A DNA stretch of 50,215 nucleotides, from assembly GCF_025642745.1 (NCBI RefSeq), contig NZ_JANZKP010000024.1:1-50215 (forward strand), given 5' to 3'. Positions 42,694 to 50,215 of this stretch are shown piece after piece. Below the pieces are notes generated by a model. That model was not told where the DNA came from. It ran no database searches and saw only the letters and a program-made list of their open reading frames with translations. Position 1 is the first letter of the stretch, and each line of letters starts with the position of its first letter. Source of the DNA: Cellulomonas sp. RIT-PI-Y (GTDB taxonomy: Bacteria; Actinomycetota; Actinomycetes; Actinomycetales; Cellulomonadaceae). Both the position numbers and the translations under genes were made by a program.

Positions 42694-43986
42694 ATGAGCA
42701 ACGGAGCTCGGAAGCGTCGTGGGGCAGCAGTCGGTGCAGTGGTCGGGGCCGCGGCCCTGGTGCTGACCGCATGCGGTGGTGGTGGCGACGCCGCGGGTGG
42801 ATCGGACGGGGGAGACGTGACCCTCGAGTTCGCGCAGTGGTGGGAGCCGGAGCTGCCGGACGGCGCCCTCCGCGCGCTGATGGACCAGTTCGAGGAGGAG
42901 AACCCGGGGATCACGGTGGACCTGCTGAGCGGGCCCTACGCCTCCACCAAGGAGCAGGTGCTCGCCGGGGCCGCGGCCGGGACCATGTCCGACGTGGTCG
43001 GGCTGGACGGCGCCTGGGTCAACGACTTCGCGAAGCAGGGATCGATCGCCGATCTGTCCGCCCTGATGGCGGAAGACGGATTCGACGACAGCCAGCTGGT
43101 CAGCCAGGTGCAGGTCGACGGCAGCACCTACATGATCCCGGTGATCAACTTCGTGTATCCGATGTTCACCAACGACGACCTGCTCGGGCAGGCCGGGGTG
43201 AGCGCTCCGCCCAGCACCCGGACGGAGTTCGCGGACGCGGCGGAGGCGGTCACCGCGCTCGGCGACAACACCTACGGGTGGGTGCTGCCGCTGTCGCTGG
43301 AGGCGCCCAACGGCGTGCAGAACGACGTGATGTCCTGGGTCTGGGCCTCCGGCGGTTCGATGCTGGAGGACGGCCAGCCGGCGCTCACCGGCAACCCCGA
43401 CGTGGCCAGCGGCGTGCAGTTCGTCGCCGACCTCTGGGACGACGGCGTGGTCGCGCCGGGCTCGTTCACCATGAAGGAGCAGGACAAGGTCGAGGAGTTC
43501 TCCAACGGCCGGGTCGGCATGATGATCGACTCCCTCGCGCACGTCACCACGATCCAGGAGGCGAACCCCGACCTGCACTTCTCGATCTCGGCGATCCCGG
43601 CCGAGGACGGCTACGACGGCGAGCGGGGCATCCCCTACGCCTCCTGGGGCATCGGCGTCGCCCAGAACTCCGAGCACCAGGCCGAGGCGATGAAGCTGGT
43701 CGAGTTCCTGATGGGCGAGGACGTCAACGCCGAGCTGTCCTCGACGGCGAACGCGTTCCCGGGGAACACCGCGTCGGTGCCGGACTTCGTCGAGGACGAC
43801 GAACTGTTCGCCACCGCGTTCGAGATCTACCAGGACGGCTACCCGGCCAACGAGTTCACCGGGCTGCCGGTCGCGGAGGAGCTGATGCGCCAGTTCGGCG
43901 AGCAGCTGCAACGCACGCTGAACGGCGACCAGAGCGTGGACGACCTGCTCGCGAACGCGCAGAAGTCGTGGGAGAGCGAGTTCTAG
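42694..43986 (+). CDS. Sugar ABC transporter, substrate-binding lipoprotein
   Basis: 430 residues. A lipoprotein signal with LVLTAC gives lipidated C27, then a Gly/Asp linker. The mature protein is a family 1 solute-binding protein: LEFAQWWEPELPDGALRALMDQFEEENPGI, LLSGPYASTKEQVLAGAAAG, VMSWVWASGGSMLEDGQPAL and EAMKLVEFLMGED. The substrate is a sugar not identifiable from sequence. ATG 42694 has GGAGGGAGAG upstream. It heads the operon and is separated from the permeases by a perfect hairpin, which would favour higher expression of this component. Confidence 0.92.
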   Translation: MSNGARKRRGAAVGAVVGAAALVLTACGGGGDAAGGSDGGDVTLEFAQWWEPELPDGALRALMDQFEEENPGITVDLLSGPYASTKEQVLAGAAAGTMSDVVGLDGAWVNDFAKQGSIADLSALMAEDGFDDSQLVSQVQVDGSTYMIPVINFVYPMFTNDDLLGQAGVSAPPSTRTEFADAAEAVTALGDNTYGWVLPLSLEAPNGVQNDVMSWVWASGGSMLEDGQPALTGNPDVASGVQFVADLWDDGVVAPGSFTMKEQDKVEEFSNGRVGMMIDSLAHVTTIQEANPDLHFSISAIPAEDGYDGERGIPYASWGIGVAQNSEHQAEAMKLVEFLMGEDVNAELSSTANAFPGNTASVPDFVEDDELFATAFEIYQDGYPANEFTGLPVAEELMRQFGEQLQRTLNGDQSVDDLLANAQKSWESEF

Positions 43987-44002
43987 GCGCCCGATGACGG
44001 CC

Positions 44003-44035
44003 CGTGCCGGGCGGCGGCGCACGTCGCCCGGCACG
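44003..44035 (+). repeat. Intercistronic hairpin between binding protein and permease genes
   Basis: CGTGCCGGGCG (44003-44013) is perfectly complementary to CGCCCGGCACG (44025-44035), loop of 11 bases, starting 17 bases after the binding-protein stop. It could stabilise the upstream message or partly terminate. Confidence 0.7.
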
Positions 44036-44053
44036 CTGGTGAAGGAGACGACC

Positions 44054-45010
44054 GTGATGCTCTCGCACGTCGACCGGCCCGTGGCACTCGGGCAGGTCAC
44101 CACCCCACGGCAGCAGCCCGCACGACCGGGTCTGGCCCGGCTGCGGCGCCGGCTGACGCCCTACGCCTTCCTCACACCCACCGGTGTGCTGATGGCGATC
44201 CTCATGCTCACGCCGATCGTGATGGTGATCTGGTACTCGCTGCTCAACGGCGTGATCACCACCAAGGACTCGACCTTCGTCGGATTCGACAACTACCTCG
44301 AGGTCCTGACCGATCCGGTGTTCTACACCGCGGTGCGCAACACCCTGGTGTTCACCGGCACCAGCGTCGTCGCACACTTCGGGCTCGGCCTGGGCTTCGC
44401 GATGCTGCTCAACACCCCGCTGCTCAGTCACCGGGTCAAGGCGGCGTTCCGGGTGATCTACGTGCTGCCCTGGCTGTTCACGGTGGCGATCATCGCGGTG
44501 CTGTGGCGGCTGCTGCTCAACCCGAACGGCGTGATCAACTACCTGCTCGGCTCGGTCGGGCTGACCGGCGGTCAGACCGAGTGGCTGGCGGACCCGAGCA
44601 CCGCGCTCGCGGCGGTGACCTTCATCAACGTCTGGGCCGGCTACCCGTTCTTCATGATCAGCCTGCTGGCCGGGCTGCAGGGCATCCCCCGCGACCTGTA
44701 CGAGGCGGCGCGGGTCGACGGCGCCACCCCCTGGCAGCAGTTCCGGAACGTCACCCTCCCGCAGCTGCGGCCGATCATCGTGTCGATGGCGCTGCTGGAC
44801 TTCATCTGGACCACCCAGCAGTTCGCGCTGATCTGGATGACCACCGGCGGCGGCCCGATCAATGCCACCGAGATGCTGAGCACCTTCACCTACAAGCTCG
44901 CCTTCAGTCGGTACGAGTTCTCCGTGGCGTCCGCCGCCGCGGTGATCGTGCTGCTGCTGTCGATGGTGATCGCATTCTTCTACGTCCGACACCAGAAAGC
45001 GCGGGACTGA
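44054..45010 (+). CDS. Sugar ABC transporter permease (MalF-type)
   Basis: 318 residues, six membrane helices (YAFLTPTGVLMAILMLTPIVMV first), and the EAA coupling loop DLYEAARVDGATPWQQFRNVTLP. I chose GTG 44054 because GAAGGAG lies six bases upstream; ATG 44057 is equivalent. An upstream in-frame ATG at 43994 is unlikely because the hairpin at 44003-44035 would then be coding. It pairs with the next permease; no dedicated ATPase gene is present, as is usual for actinobacterial CUT1 systems sharing an MsiK-type ATPase. Confidence 0.9.
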   Translation: MMLSHVDRPVALGQVTTPRQQPARPGLARLRRRLTPYAFLTPTGVLMAILMLTPIVMVIWYSLLNGVITTKDSTFVGFDNYLEVLTDPVFYTAVRNTLVFTGTSVVAHFGLGLGFAMLLNTPLLSHRVKAAFRVIYVLPWLFTVAIIAVLWRLLLNPNGVINYLLGSVGLTGGQTEWLADPSTALAAVTFINVWAGYPFFMISLLAGLQGIPRDLYEAARVDGATPWQQFRNVTLPQLRPIIVSMALLDFIWTTQQFALIWMTTGGGPINATEMLSTFTYKLAFSRYEFSVASAAAVIVLLLSMVIAFFYVRHQKARD

Positions 45011-45012
45011 TC

Positions 45013-45900
45013 ATGGCCATTGTCGTCCAGAATTCCGCCCGCATCGACGTCGGTCCGCCGCGGCGACGTCCGCCCGGCAAGCGCGGCCAGAAGACCGCCC
45101 TGCTGGCCGCCCTGACGGTGGGCGCGTTGTTCTCCGGCCTGCCGGTGCTGTGGATGCTGGCCAGCTCGTTCAAATCGAACCCGGAGATCTTCGCCACGCC
45201 GCCCCGGCTGGTGACCCCCGGCTTCTCCCTCGACGCGTACACCACGATCCTCACCGACCCGGTGAAGCTGCGGTTCTTCGGCAATAGCTACCTGGTGGCG
45301 CTGAGCGTCACGCTGCTCACCCTGGTGGTCGCCGTCCTGGCCGCCTACGCGTTCAGCCGGTATGAGTTCGCCGGCAAGCGCGTGATCAACATCGTGATCG
45401 TGTCGGTGCAGGCCGTGCCGCCGATCACCCTGCTGATCCCGTACTTCGGGCTGGTCGTCGGCCTCGGGCTCTACAACACCTACCCGGGTCTGATCCTCAC
45501 CTACATGGTGTTCACGCTGCCCTACGCGATCATCATGATGACCGGGTACTTCAACACGCTGCCGCGGGAACTGGACGAGGCCGTCAAGGTCGACGGCGCC
45601 GGTCCGATGACCGCCCTGTGGCGCATTCTCGTGCCGATCTCGGTGCCCGGGCTCGTCTCCGTGGGGATCTACACGTTCATGATCGCGTGGAACGAATTCC
45701 TGTTCGCGCTGACCCTGACGCGGACCGAGAACATGCGCACGGTGCCGATCGGCATCCAGCTCCTCATGGGCCAGCACTCGTACGAATGGAACGAGATGAT
45801 GGCCATGAGCATCCTCGGGTGTATTCCCGTCCTCATTCTGTTCCTGTTCTTCCAGCGGTATTTCATCGGTGGGATGACGGCAGGCGCGGTCAAGGTCTGA
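45013..45900 (+). CDS. Sugar ABC transporter permease (MalG-type)
   Basis: 295 residues, six helices. The coupling loop reads ELDEAVKVDGAGPMTALWRILVP, and the protein ends with the typical FFQRYFIGGMTAGAVKV of CUT1 inner permeases. ATG 45013 lies two bases after the preceding stop. The transporter has no ATPase in the window. Confidence 0.93.
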   Translation: MAIVVQNSARIDVGPPRRRPPGKRGQKTALLAALTVGALFSGLPVLWMLASSFKSNPEIFATPPRLVTPGFSLDAYTTILTDPVKLRFFGNSYLVALSVTLLTLVVAVLAAYAFSRYEFAGKRVINIVIVSVQAVPPITLLIPYFGLVVGLGLYNTYPGLILTYMVFTLPYAIIMMTGYFNTLPRELDEAVKVDGAGPMTALWRILVPISVPGLVSVGIYTFMIAWNEFLFALTLTRTENMRTVPIGIQLLMGQHSYEWNEMMAMSILGCIPVLILFLFFQRYFIGGMTAGAVKV

Positions 45901-45949
45901 CCCGCGCGCAGCTTCCGCACGACGACCACACACACGAAGGAGTCACCCC

Positions 45950-46816
45950 ATGTTGATGAACGGCGCGGACCTGCTGGCGGTCGCGAACGAGCACAGCTTC
46001 GCGGTACCGGCGTTCAACATCAGCGACTGGGCGATGTTCACGGGGATCATCGAGGTCTCCGAGCAGCGTCGCTCGCCGCTGATCGTCGCGATCCACCCGG
46101 ACGAGGTCAGCCACATCGGCCACGACCTGCTCGCCGCGATCGTGCAGCGGGCGCACACGTCGAGCGTGCCGGTGACGATCCACTGGGACCACGGCGGCAC
46201 CTACGAGCAGATCCTGACCGCGATCCAGATCGGCTTCACGTCGGTGATGATCGACGGGTCGATGCTGCCTTACGAGGAGAACGTCGCCCTGACCGCCCGG
46301 GTGGCCGAGGCCGCGCACGCGGTGGGCCTGTCGGTCGAGGGCGAGTTGGGCACCATCGGCAAGCTGGACGAGCAGGCCGAGGCCGGTGTCGCGGTCTCCG
46401 ACATCATCTACACCGACCCGGACCAGGCCGAGGACTTCGTCCGGCGCACCGGGGTGGACTCGCTCGCGGTGGCGATCGGCACCGCGCACGGGCTCTACCC
46501 CAAGGGCCTCAAGCCGGAGCTCAAGCTCGACCTGCTGCAGGAGCTCAAGTCCCGGCTGCCGATCCCGCTGGTGCTGCACGGCGGATCGGCCAACCCGGAC
46601 GAGGAGATCGGCCGGGCGGTGAAGCTCGGCGTCAACAAGGTGAACATCTCCAGCGACATCAAGGTCGCTTACCACGACCGGATGCGCGAGGTGCTGGCCG
46701 ACCCGACGCTGCGCGAGCCGAACACGATCCAGCCCCCGGCGATCGAGGCGATGAACGAGGTCGCCGCGCACAAGATCGAGCTGTTCGACGCGGCCGGACG
46801 CGCGGACCTGTACTGA
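45950..46816 (+). CDS. Class II ketose-bisphosphate aldolase
   Basis: 288 residues. Zinc-dependent aldolase of the fructose/tagatose-bisphosphate family: NISDWAM, HWDHGGTYEQILTAIQIGFTSVMIDGS (catalytic Asp and first zinc His), VEGELGTIGK, GTAHGLYP (zinc His), LHGGSA (zinc His) and VNISSD. It cleaves a ketose-1,6-bisphosphate to dihydroxyacetone phosphate and an aldehyde; which sugar is not decided. TIHWDHGG replaces the usual HLDHG, a minor variant. ATG 45950 has AAGGAG seven bases upstream. It follows the importer by 49 bp. Confidence 0.9.
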   Translation: MLMNGADLLAVANEHSFAVPAFNISDWAMFTGIIEVSEQRRSPLIVAIHPDEVSHIGHDLLAAIVQRAHTSSVPVTIHWDHGGTYEQILTAIQIGFTSVMIDGSMLPYEENVALTARVAEAAHAVGLSVEGELGTIGKLDEQAEAGVAVSDIIYTDPDQAEDFVRRTGVDSLAVAIGTAHGLYPKGLKPELKLDLLQELKSRLPIPLVLHGGSANPDEEIGRAVKLGVNKVNISSDIKVAYHDRMREVLADPTLREPNTIQPPAIEAMNEVAAHKIELFDAAGRADLY

Positions 46817-46823
46817 TCACCGC

Positions 46824-46855
46824 TCCCGGGCCCGCCGGAGTCGGTGGGCCCGGGA
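46824..46855 (+). repeat. Intercistronic hairpin between aldolase and kinase genes
   Basis: TCCCGGGCCC (46824-46833) pairs perfectly with GGGCCCGGGA (46846-46855), with an inner CCG/CGG pairing. It starts seven bases after the aldolase stop and ends 24 bases before the kinase ATG. No T-run follows, so it is more likely a stabiliser or weak attenuator than a full terminator. Confidence 0.7.
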
Positions 46856-46879
46856 CCGCGAGGCGAAGGGGCAGTGCGG

Positions 46880-48064
46880 ATGGGCACGCGCTATGTGCTG
46901 GGGCTGGGTGGCACCGTCGACTACGAGATCGGGTGGGACCCGGAGCTGCTCGGCTCGCTCGCCGCGCGGTGGGGGATCCGGCCGGACGAGCTCGACCCGG
47001 GACGGAGCATCGACAGCGAGCGGGACCTGCTGTGCTCGCTGCTGGGCTTCCTCCGGAGCGGGTCCGGCGGTGAGCGGTTCGTGGCGTCCTCCCGGATCCT
47101 CGCGGACTTCGCGGCGCGGTTCGACCGGCGGATCACGCTCGGCGGCACCTGCGTCCGGGCCGCGATGGTGCTGGAGCGGTTCGGTCTGCCCGCCCTGGTG
47201 CACCTGGTCAGCATCGACGACGACGTCCGGCGCCTGCTGCCGGCCGGCACCGAGTACCTGTGCTCCGCCGACCGCGACAGCACCGACCCGCACCTGATCG
47301 TGCAGTTCCCGTCCGGCGCCACGGTGCCGGTGGGCGGGATCGAGGTGGTGGCGGCCCGGGCGAACCGGCTGATCTACGTCAACGACCCACCGAACCGGGA
47401 GCTGGTGCTCGACCCGGCGCTCGGCGACGAGCTGGCCGCCGCGGACGTGGTGCTGCTGTCCGGGTTCAACGTGATCCAGGACCCGGCGGTGCTCGCCGAC
47501 CGACTGGGCACGTTGACCGCCGACCTGGACCGGCTCCCGCCCGCCGGCTTCGTGTACTTCGAGGACGCGGGGTACCACGTGCCCGCCCTCACCGCCGCGG
47601 TGCGGGACGCACTGGCGCCGCGGGTGGACGTGTGGGCGATGAACGAGGACGAGTGGCAGGCCTGGATCGGTCGGCCGGTGGACCTGCTGGACGCCGAGGA
47701 CGTCGCCGGCGCGCTGCTGGCGTTGCGGGCGGTGGTGCCCGCGCGCACTCTCGTGCTGCACACCCAGCACTGGGCGCTGGCCGAGGGGGAGCGGGCCGCC
47801 GAGCTCCGTGCGGCGCTGCGGGGCGGGATCGTGGCGGCCGGGACCCGGTACGCGCACGGCGACGACTTCACCGCGGAGCAATACCGCGCGATCGCCGACC
47901 GGGAGCCCGGGCCGCTGGGCTCGGGACTGGCCGAGCGACTGGCCGGCGTCGCCCCGGCGGTGGTGGTCGAACCCGCTCACCAGCTCGACGTGCCCCGGCC
48001 GACGACGATCGGACTGGGCGACACCTTCGTCGGCGGCTTCCTGTCCGCGCTGGCCCGCCGATGA
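46880..48064 (+). CDS. ADP-dependent sugar kinase (glucokinase/phosphofructokinase family)
   Basis: 394 residues. The N-terminal YVLGLGGTVDYEI, the Mg-binding NExE motif as NEDE (N255-E258) and the catalytic GLGD (D381 in IGLGDTFVGGFLSAL) are the hallmarks of the ADP-dependent branch of the ribokinase superfamily. LLSGFNVIQDPAVL also fits that branch. Such enzymes use ADP rather than ATP and are best known in archaea. It would phosphorylate a hexose and/or a hexose 6-phosphate next to an aldolase. ATG 46880 has GAAGGGG upstream; GTG 46874 is an alternative. The stop overlaps the next gene. At 394 residues it is shorter than archaeal enzymes of about 450. Confidence 0.75.
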   Translation: MGTRYVLGLGGTVDYEIGWDPELLGSLAARWGIRPDELDPGRSIDSERDLLCSLLGFLRSGSGGERFVASSRILADFAARFDRRITLGGTCVRAAMVLERFGLPALVHLVSIDDDVRRLLPAGTEYLCSADRDSTDPHLIVQFPSGATVPVGGIEVVAARANRLIYVNDPPNRELVLDPALGDELAAADVVLLSGFNVIQDPAVLADRLGTLTADLDRLPPAGFVYFEDAGYHVPALTAAVRDALAPRVDVWAMNEDEWQAWIGRPVDLLDAEDVAGALLALRAVVPARTLVLHTQHWALAEGERAAELRAALRGGIVAAGTRYAHGDDFTAEQYRAIADREPGPLGSGLAERLAGVAPAVVVEPAHQLDVPRPTTIGLGDTFVGGFLSALARR

Positions 48065-49068
48065 GCCCGACGGCGAGGGAGCTGCTGCGCGACGGTCTGG
48101 TGACGCTGCCGGAATCGGTGGCCGACGTGCAGGAGGTCCGCACGCCCGGCGGAGAGCGGCTGATCCAGCTCCGGCTGCTGGACGGCCTGTCCCTCGACCT
48201 GCGACCCGATCACGGGTTGGACCTCGGCGCGGCCTGGTGGAGTGGGGTGCCGATCGCCTGGCGCTCACCGCACCGGGTCGACCCGGGGCCGGGTCACGAC
48301 TGGGAGCAGCGGTTCCTCGGCGGACTGCTGGTCACCTGCGGGCCGGAGAACATCGGGCCGCCGACCGCCACGGCTGGACAGCACGGCAGCCACCATCACA
48401 CCCCGGCGACCGAGGTGCGCTGGTGGCGGGCGGAGGTCGCCGACGAGGTCGAGGTGCACGTCTCCGGCGTGATCGGTCACACCACCCTGTACGGCACCCG
48501 CCTGACCGTGCACCGCGAGGTCGTCGCCCGGACCGGCCGGGCGCGGGTCGAGGTCCGGGACGTGATCCGCAACGACGGCAACGCCCCGGTCGGCGTGCCG
48601 CTGCTCTACCACGTGAACCTCGGCGCGCCGTTGCTGGCGCCGGACGCCCGGCTGGTCCTCGGCGGCTCCGACGGGCCGGTGACCACTCGGCTGCGCGAAC
48701 CCCTGCCGCCCGGCCGCGACCCGCTCGCGATGCCCGACCCCTCCTGCACCGCGGATGCGGTCGTCGCGGAGCACCGAGCGGTCCGGGTCGACCCGGACGG
48801 GCGCTCGCGGGCGGTGCTGGAGCCCGCCGCCGGTCCCCGGATGGTCGTCGACTGGACCGCTCCGACACTTCCCCGGCTGTGCACGTGGGCCTGGCCGGAG
48901 CGCGGCGCATGGGTGCTCGGGGTCGAGCCGACGAACGCCCCGTTGTTCGGCCCGGAGCGCGACGGGTCGTTCGGCGGAGCGCCGGTGCTCGGACCCGGCG
49001 AAGAATGGCGGACCGCGGTCGCGGTCGAGATCGTCCCGGCGGACGCCGGGCAGGAGGAGCACGGATGA
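48061..49068 (+). CDS. DUF4432 / aldose-epimerase-like protein
   Basis: 335 residues of the galactose mutarotase-like beta fold. It shows RPDHGLDLGAAWWSGVPIAWRSP (family: RGLDIG...GVPLSW), GGLLVTCG, GQHGSHHHTPA, YHVNLGAPLL and a C-terminal GVEPTN. Catalytic histidines are plausible at the GQHGSHHHTPA and YHVN positions. It would interconvert sugar anomers or bind a sugar; no activity is established for the family as far as I know. ATG 48061 overlaps the kinase stop and the 3' end overlaps the isomerase gene. Confidence 0.8.
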   Translation: MSPTARELLRDGLVTLPESVADVQEVRTPGGERLIQLRLLDGLSLDLRPDHGLDLGAAWWSGVPIAWRSPHRVDPGPGHDWEQRFLGGLLVTCGPENIGPPTATAGQHGSHHHTPATEVRWWRAEVADEVEVHVSGVIGHTTLYGTRLTVHREVVARTGRARVEVRDVIRNDGNAPVGVPLLYHVNLGAPLLAPDARLVLGGSDGPVTTRLREPLPPGRDPLAMPDPSCTADAVVAEHRAVRVDPDGRSRAVLEPAAGPRMVVDWTAPTLPRLCTWAWPERGAWVLGVEPTNAPLFGPERDGSFGGAPVLGPGEEWRTAVAVEIVPADAGQEEHG

Positions 49069-50084
49069 CCCCGTCCCCGCACGCACCAGGTCGACCGGTG
49101 CCGCTGCCCGCGCACCAGCCCGCCGACCGGTTCTACGCCGGTGGCGCACGCATCGCCGCGTTCCGCGGCCCCTCAGGTGGACCGGCCGTGGGCGACCACG
49201 TGCCGGAGGACTGGGTGGGGTCGACCACCACGCTGTTCGGCGAATCCGTGCTCGGGCTGACCCGGCTGCCCGACGGCCGACTGTTGCGCGACGCGGTCCG
49301 GGCGGATCCGGTCGGCTGGCTCGGGCCCGACCAGGCGGCGGCGACCGGTGCCGACACCGGGCTGCTGGTGAAGCTGCTGGACGCGGGGGAGCGACTGCCC
49401 GTGCACGGACACCCGGATGCCGGATTCGCCGGGCAGCACCTGGGGCTGGCGCACGGCAAGACCGAGGCGTGGATCGCGCTGACCGCCGCGCCGGTGCACC
49501 TCGGATTCCGCCGGGAGGTCTCCGCCGCCGAGCTGGCCGACTGGGTCGAGCGGCAGGACACCGCGGCGATGCTCGACGCGCTGCACACCCTGGACCTGGA
49601 ACCCGGTGATGCGGTGCTGGTCCCGGCCGGTCTGCTGCACGCCATCGGCGCCGGGGCGTTCGTGGTCGAGCTCCAGGAGCCCACGGATCTGTCGATCCTG
49701 GCCGAGTGGACCGGATTCGCCATCGACGGCGCCCGCGACGGTCACCTGGGCCTGGGCTTCGACACCGCGCTGACCGCGGTGGACCGTCGGGCGTGGACGG
49801 TCGGGGAGATCGAGGCGCTGCGCGGTGCCCGGTCCGGGGAGGTCGGGGATCTGCTGCCCCGGGCGGCGGAGTTCTTCCGGGTGGAGCGCGCGACGGGGTC
49901 CGGGCGGTGGGACGCCGGGTTCGCGGTGCTGGTGGTGACCGCGGGCGCGGGGACGGTGGGGGAGCTGGCGGTGCGCCGGCGGTCGACCGTGCTGGTGCCG
50001 TGGGCCGCGGGCGAGCTGCCGTTCGCGGGGGACGCGGAGTTCGAGGTGCTGCGCTGCCGACCGCCTGCACCGCCGGTCGACTGA
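49065..50084 (+). CDS. Class I mannose-6-phosphate isomerase-like protein
   Basis: 339 residues. Type I phosphomannose isomerase cupin features: LPVHGHPD (zinc site, where the usual Q of QVHPD is replaced by H), GKTEAWIAL, and PAGLLHAIGAGAFVVELQEPTDLS. The replaced ligand and short length set it apart from biosynthetic ManA, so it may act on another aldose/ketose pair of this locus. ATG 49065 overlaps the preceding stop by ATGA. It is the last gene of the operon seen in the window. Confidence 0.85.
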   Translation: MTPSPHAPGRPVPLPAHQPADRFYAGGARIAAFRGPSGGPAVGDHVPEDWVGSTTTLFGESVLGLTRLPDGRLLRDAVRADPVGWLGPDQAAATGADTGLLVKLLDAGERLPVHGHPDAGFAGQHLGLAHGKTEAWIALTAAPVHLGFRREVSAAELADWVERQDTAAMLDALHTLDLEPGDAVLVPAGLLHAIGAGAFVVELQEPTDLSILAEWTGFAIDGARDGHLGLGFDTALTAVDRRAWTVGEIEALRGARSGEVGDLLPRAAEFFRVERATGSGRWDAGFAVLVVTAGAGTVGELAVRRRSTVLVPWAAGELPFAGDAEFEVLRCRPPAPPVD

Positions 50085-50113
50085 GGTCCCGATCGGCAGA
50101 GGTGCCGATCGGC
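50083..50113. repeat. Two copies of a 15-bp repeat after the isomerase gene
   Basis: GAGGTCCCGATCGGC (50083-50097) and GAGGTGCCGATCGGC (50099-50113) lie 16 bases apart, each containing the palindrome CCGATCGG. The first overlaps the stop codon. Confidence 0.7.
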
Positions 50114-50164
50114 TGAGGCGGCGCCGGTCGTTGGACGCCTGGCAGGGGGGTGGCTTCCTGTGGC

Positions 50165-50211
50165 GAGTTCGGTACTTCTGCGGCGAGTTCGGTCGCCGAG
50201 GTACCGAACTC
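50165..50211. repeat. Intergenic repeat with GAGTTCGGTAC inverted copies
   Basis: GAGTTCGGTAC (50165-50175) is perfectly inverted as GTACCGAACTC (50201-50211), and GGCGAGTTCGGT occurs again as a direct copy between them (50182-50193). It may act as a terminator for the sugar operon or be a dispersed repeat; the window ends here. Confidence 0.6.
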
Positions 50212-50215
50212 AGCA

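Noticed and set aside
43994..44053. ATG at 43994 as permease start
   Set aside because: It would place a perfect hairpin inside the gene, gives an unconserved Arg-rich N-terminus and lacks a ribosome binding site; GTG 44054 has GAAGGAG.
45950..50084. Assignment of the sugar locus to sulfoquinovose or tagatose catabolism
   Set aside because: Both use a kinase and an aldolase, but no sulfoquinovosidase, sulfonate exporter or tagatose-specific gene is present, and the aldolase sequence alone does not fix the substrate.

Overview
This window comes from a very GC-rich actinobacterium. It has many GTG starts, dense ATGA/GTGA stop-start overlaps, leaderless promoters with a TAnnnT box 6-7 nt before the start codon, and a DosS/DosR-like sensor pair. 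Gene order resembles Micrococcales such as Cellulomonas, but that is an inference from content; no 16S gene is present.

Positions 1-14874 are mostly housekeeping. They hold the end of thiL, a GNAT acetyltransferase, rpmB, a FakA/DAK2-like protein, recG, an ABC ATPase with a large membrane partner, then rsmD, coaD, a coiled-coil protein, a YceD/DUF177 protein, rpmF, rnc and mutM. A 2-hydroxyacid dehydrogenase follows, then a DosR-like response regulator converging on a two-GAF histidine kinase. That kinase sits 40 bp behind cydABDC (21172-14915, minus strand) and is probably the last gene of the cytochrome bd operon. Its first GAF domain keeps the His and Tyr that mark the haem pocket of DosS. 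A Rex-like half-palindrome lies over the cydA promoter.

Positions 21612-33590 are a conserved plus-strand block: a large RNase E/G, rplU, rpmA, obgE, proB, proA, a 50-residue membrane protein, nadD, a low-complexity membrane-anchored protein, rsfS and a histidine phosphatase. The rne terminator hairpin and the rplU promoter occupy the same DNA, and the rplU leader folds into a long stem.

A tRNA-Ala(GGC) at 33697-33772 opens an accessory stretch (33773-36680) with more A/T-ending codons. It contains a doubtful or decayed ORF, a secreted NucA/NucB-family nuclease and a small cytoplasmic partner that may be its inhibitor. Next comes an iron-siderophore uptake operon (binding lipoprotein, two permeases, ATPase, siderophore-interacting flavoprotein) behind an IdeR/DtxR-like iron box.

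Positions 41729-50084 form a carbohydrate locus. A divergent DeoR regulator faces an ABC sugar importer, a class II ketose-bisphosphate aldolase, an ADP-dependent sugar kinase, a DUF4432 mutarotase-like protein and a class I mannose-6-phosphate-isomerase-like enzyme. Together they could import a sugar and carry it to triose phosphates with an ADP-dependent kinase, which is rare in mesophilic bacteria. This is the best candidate for an undescribed system in the window. Two perfect hairpins divide the operon into segments.
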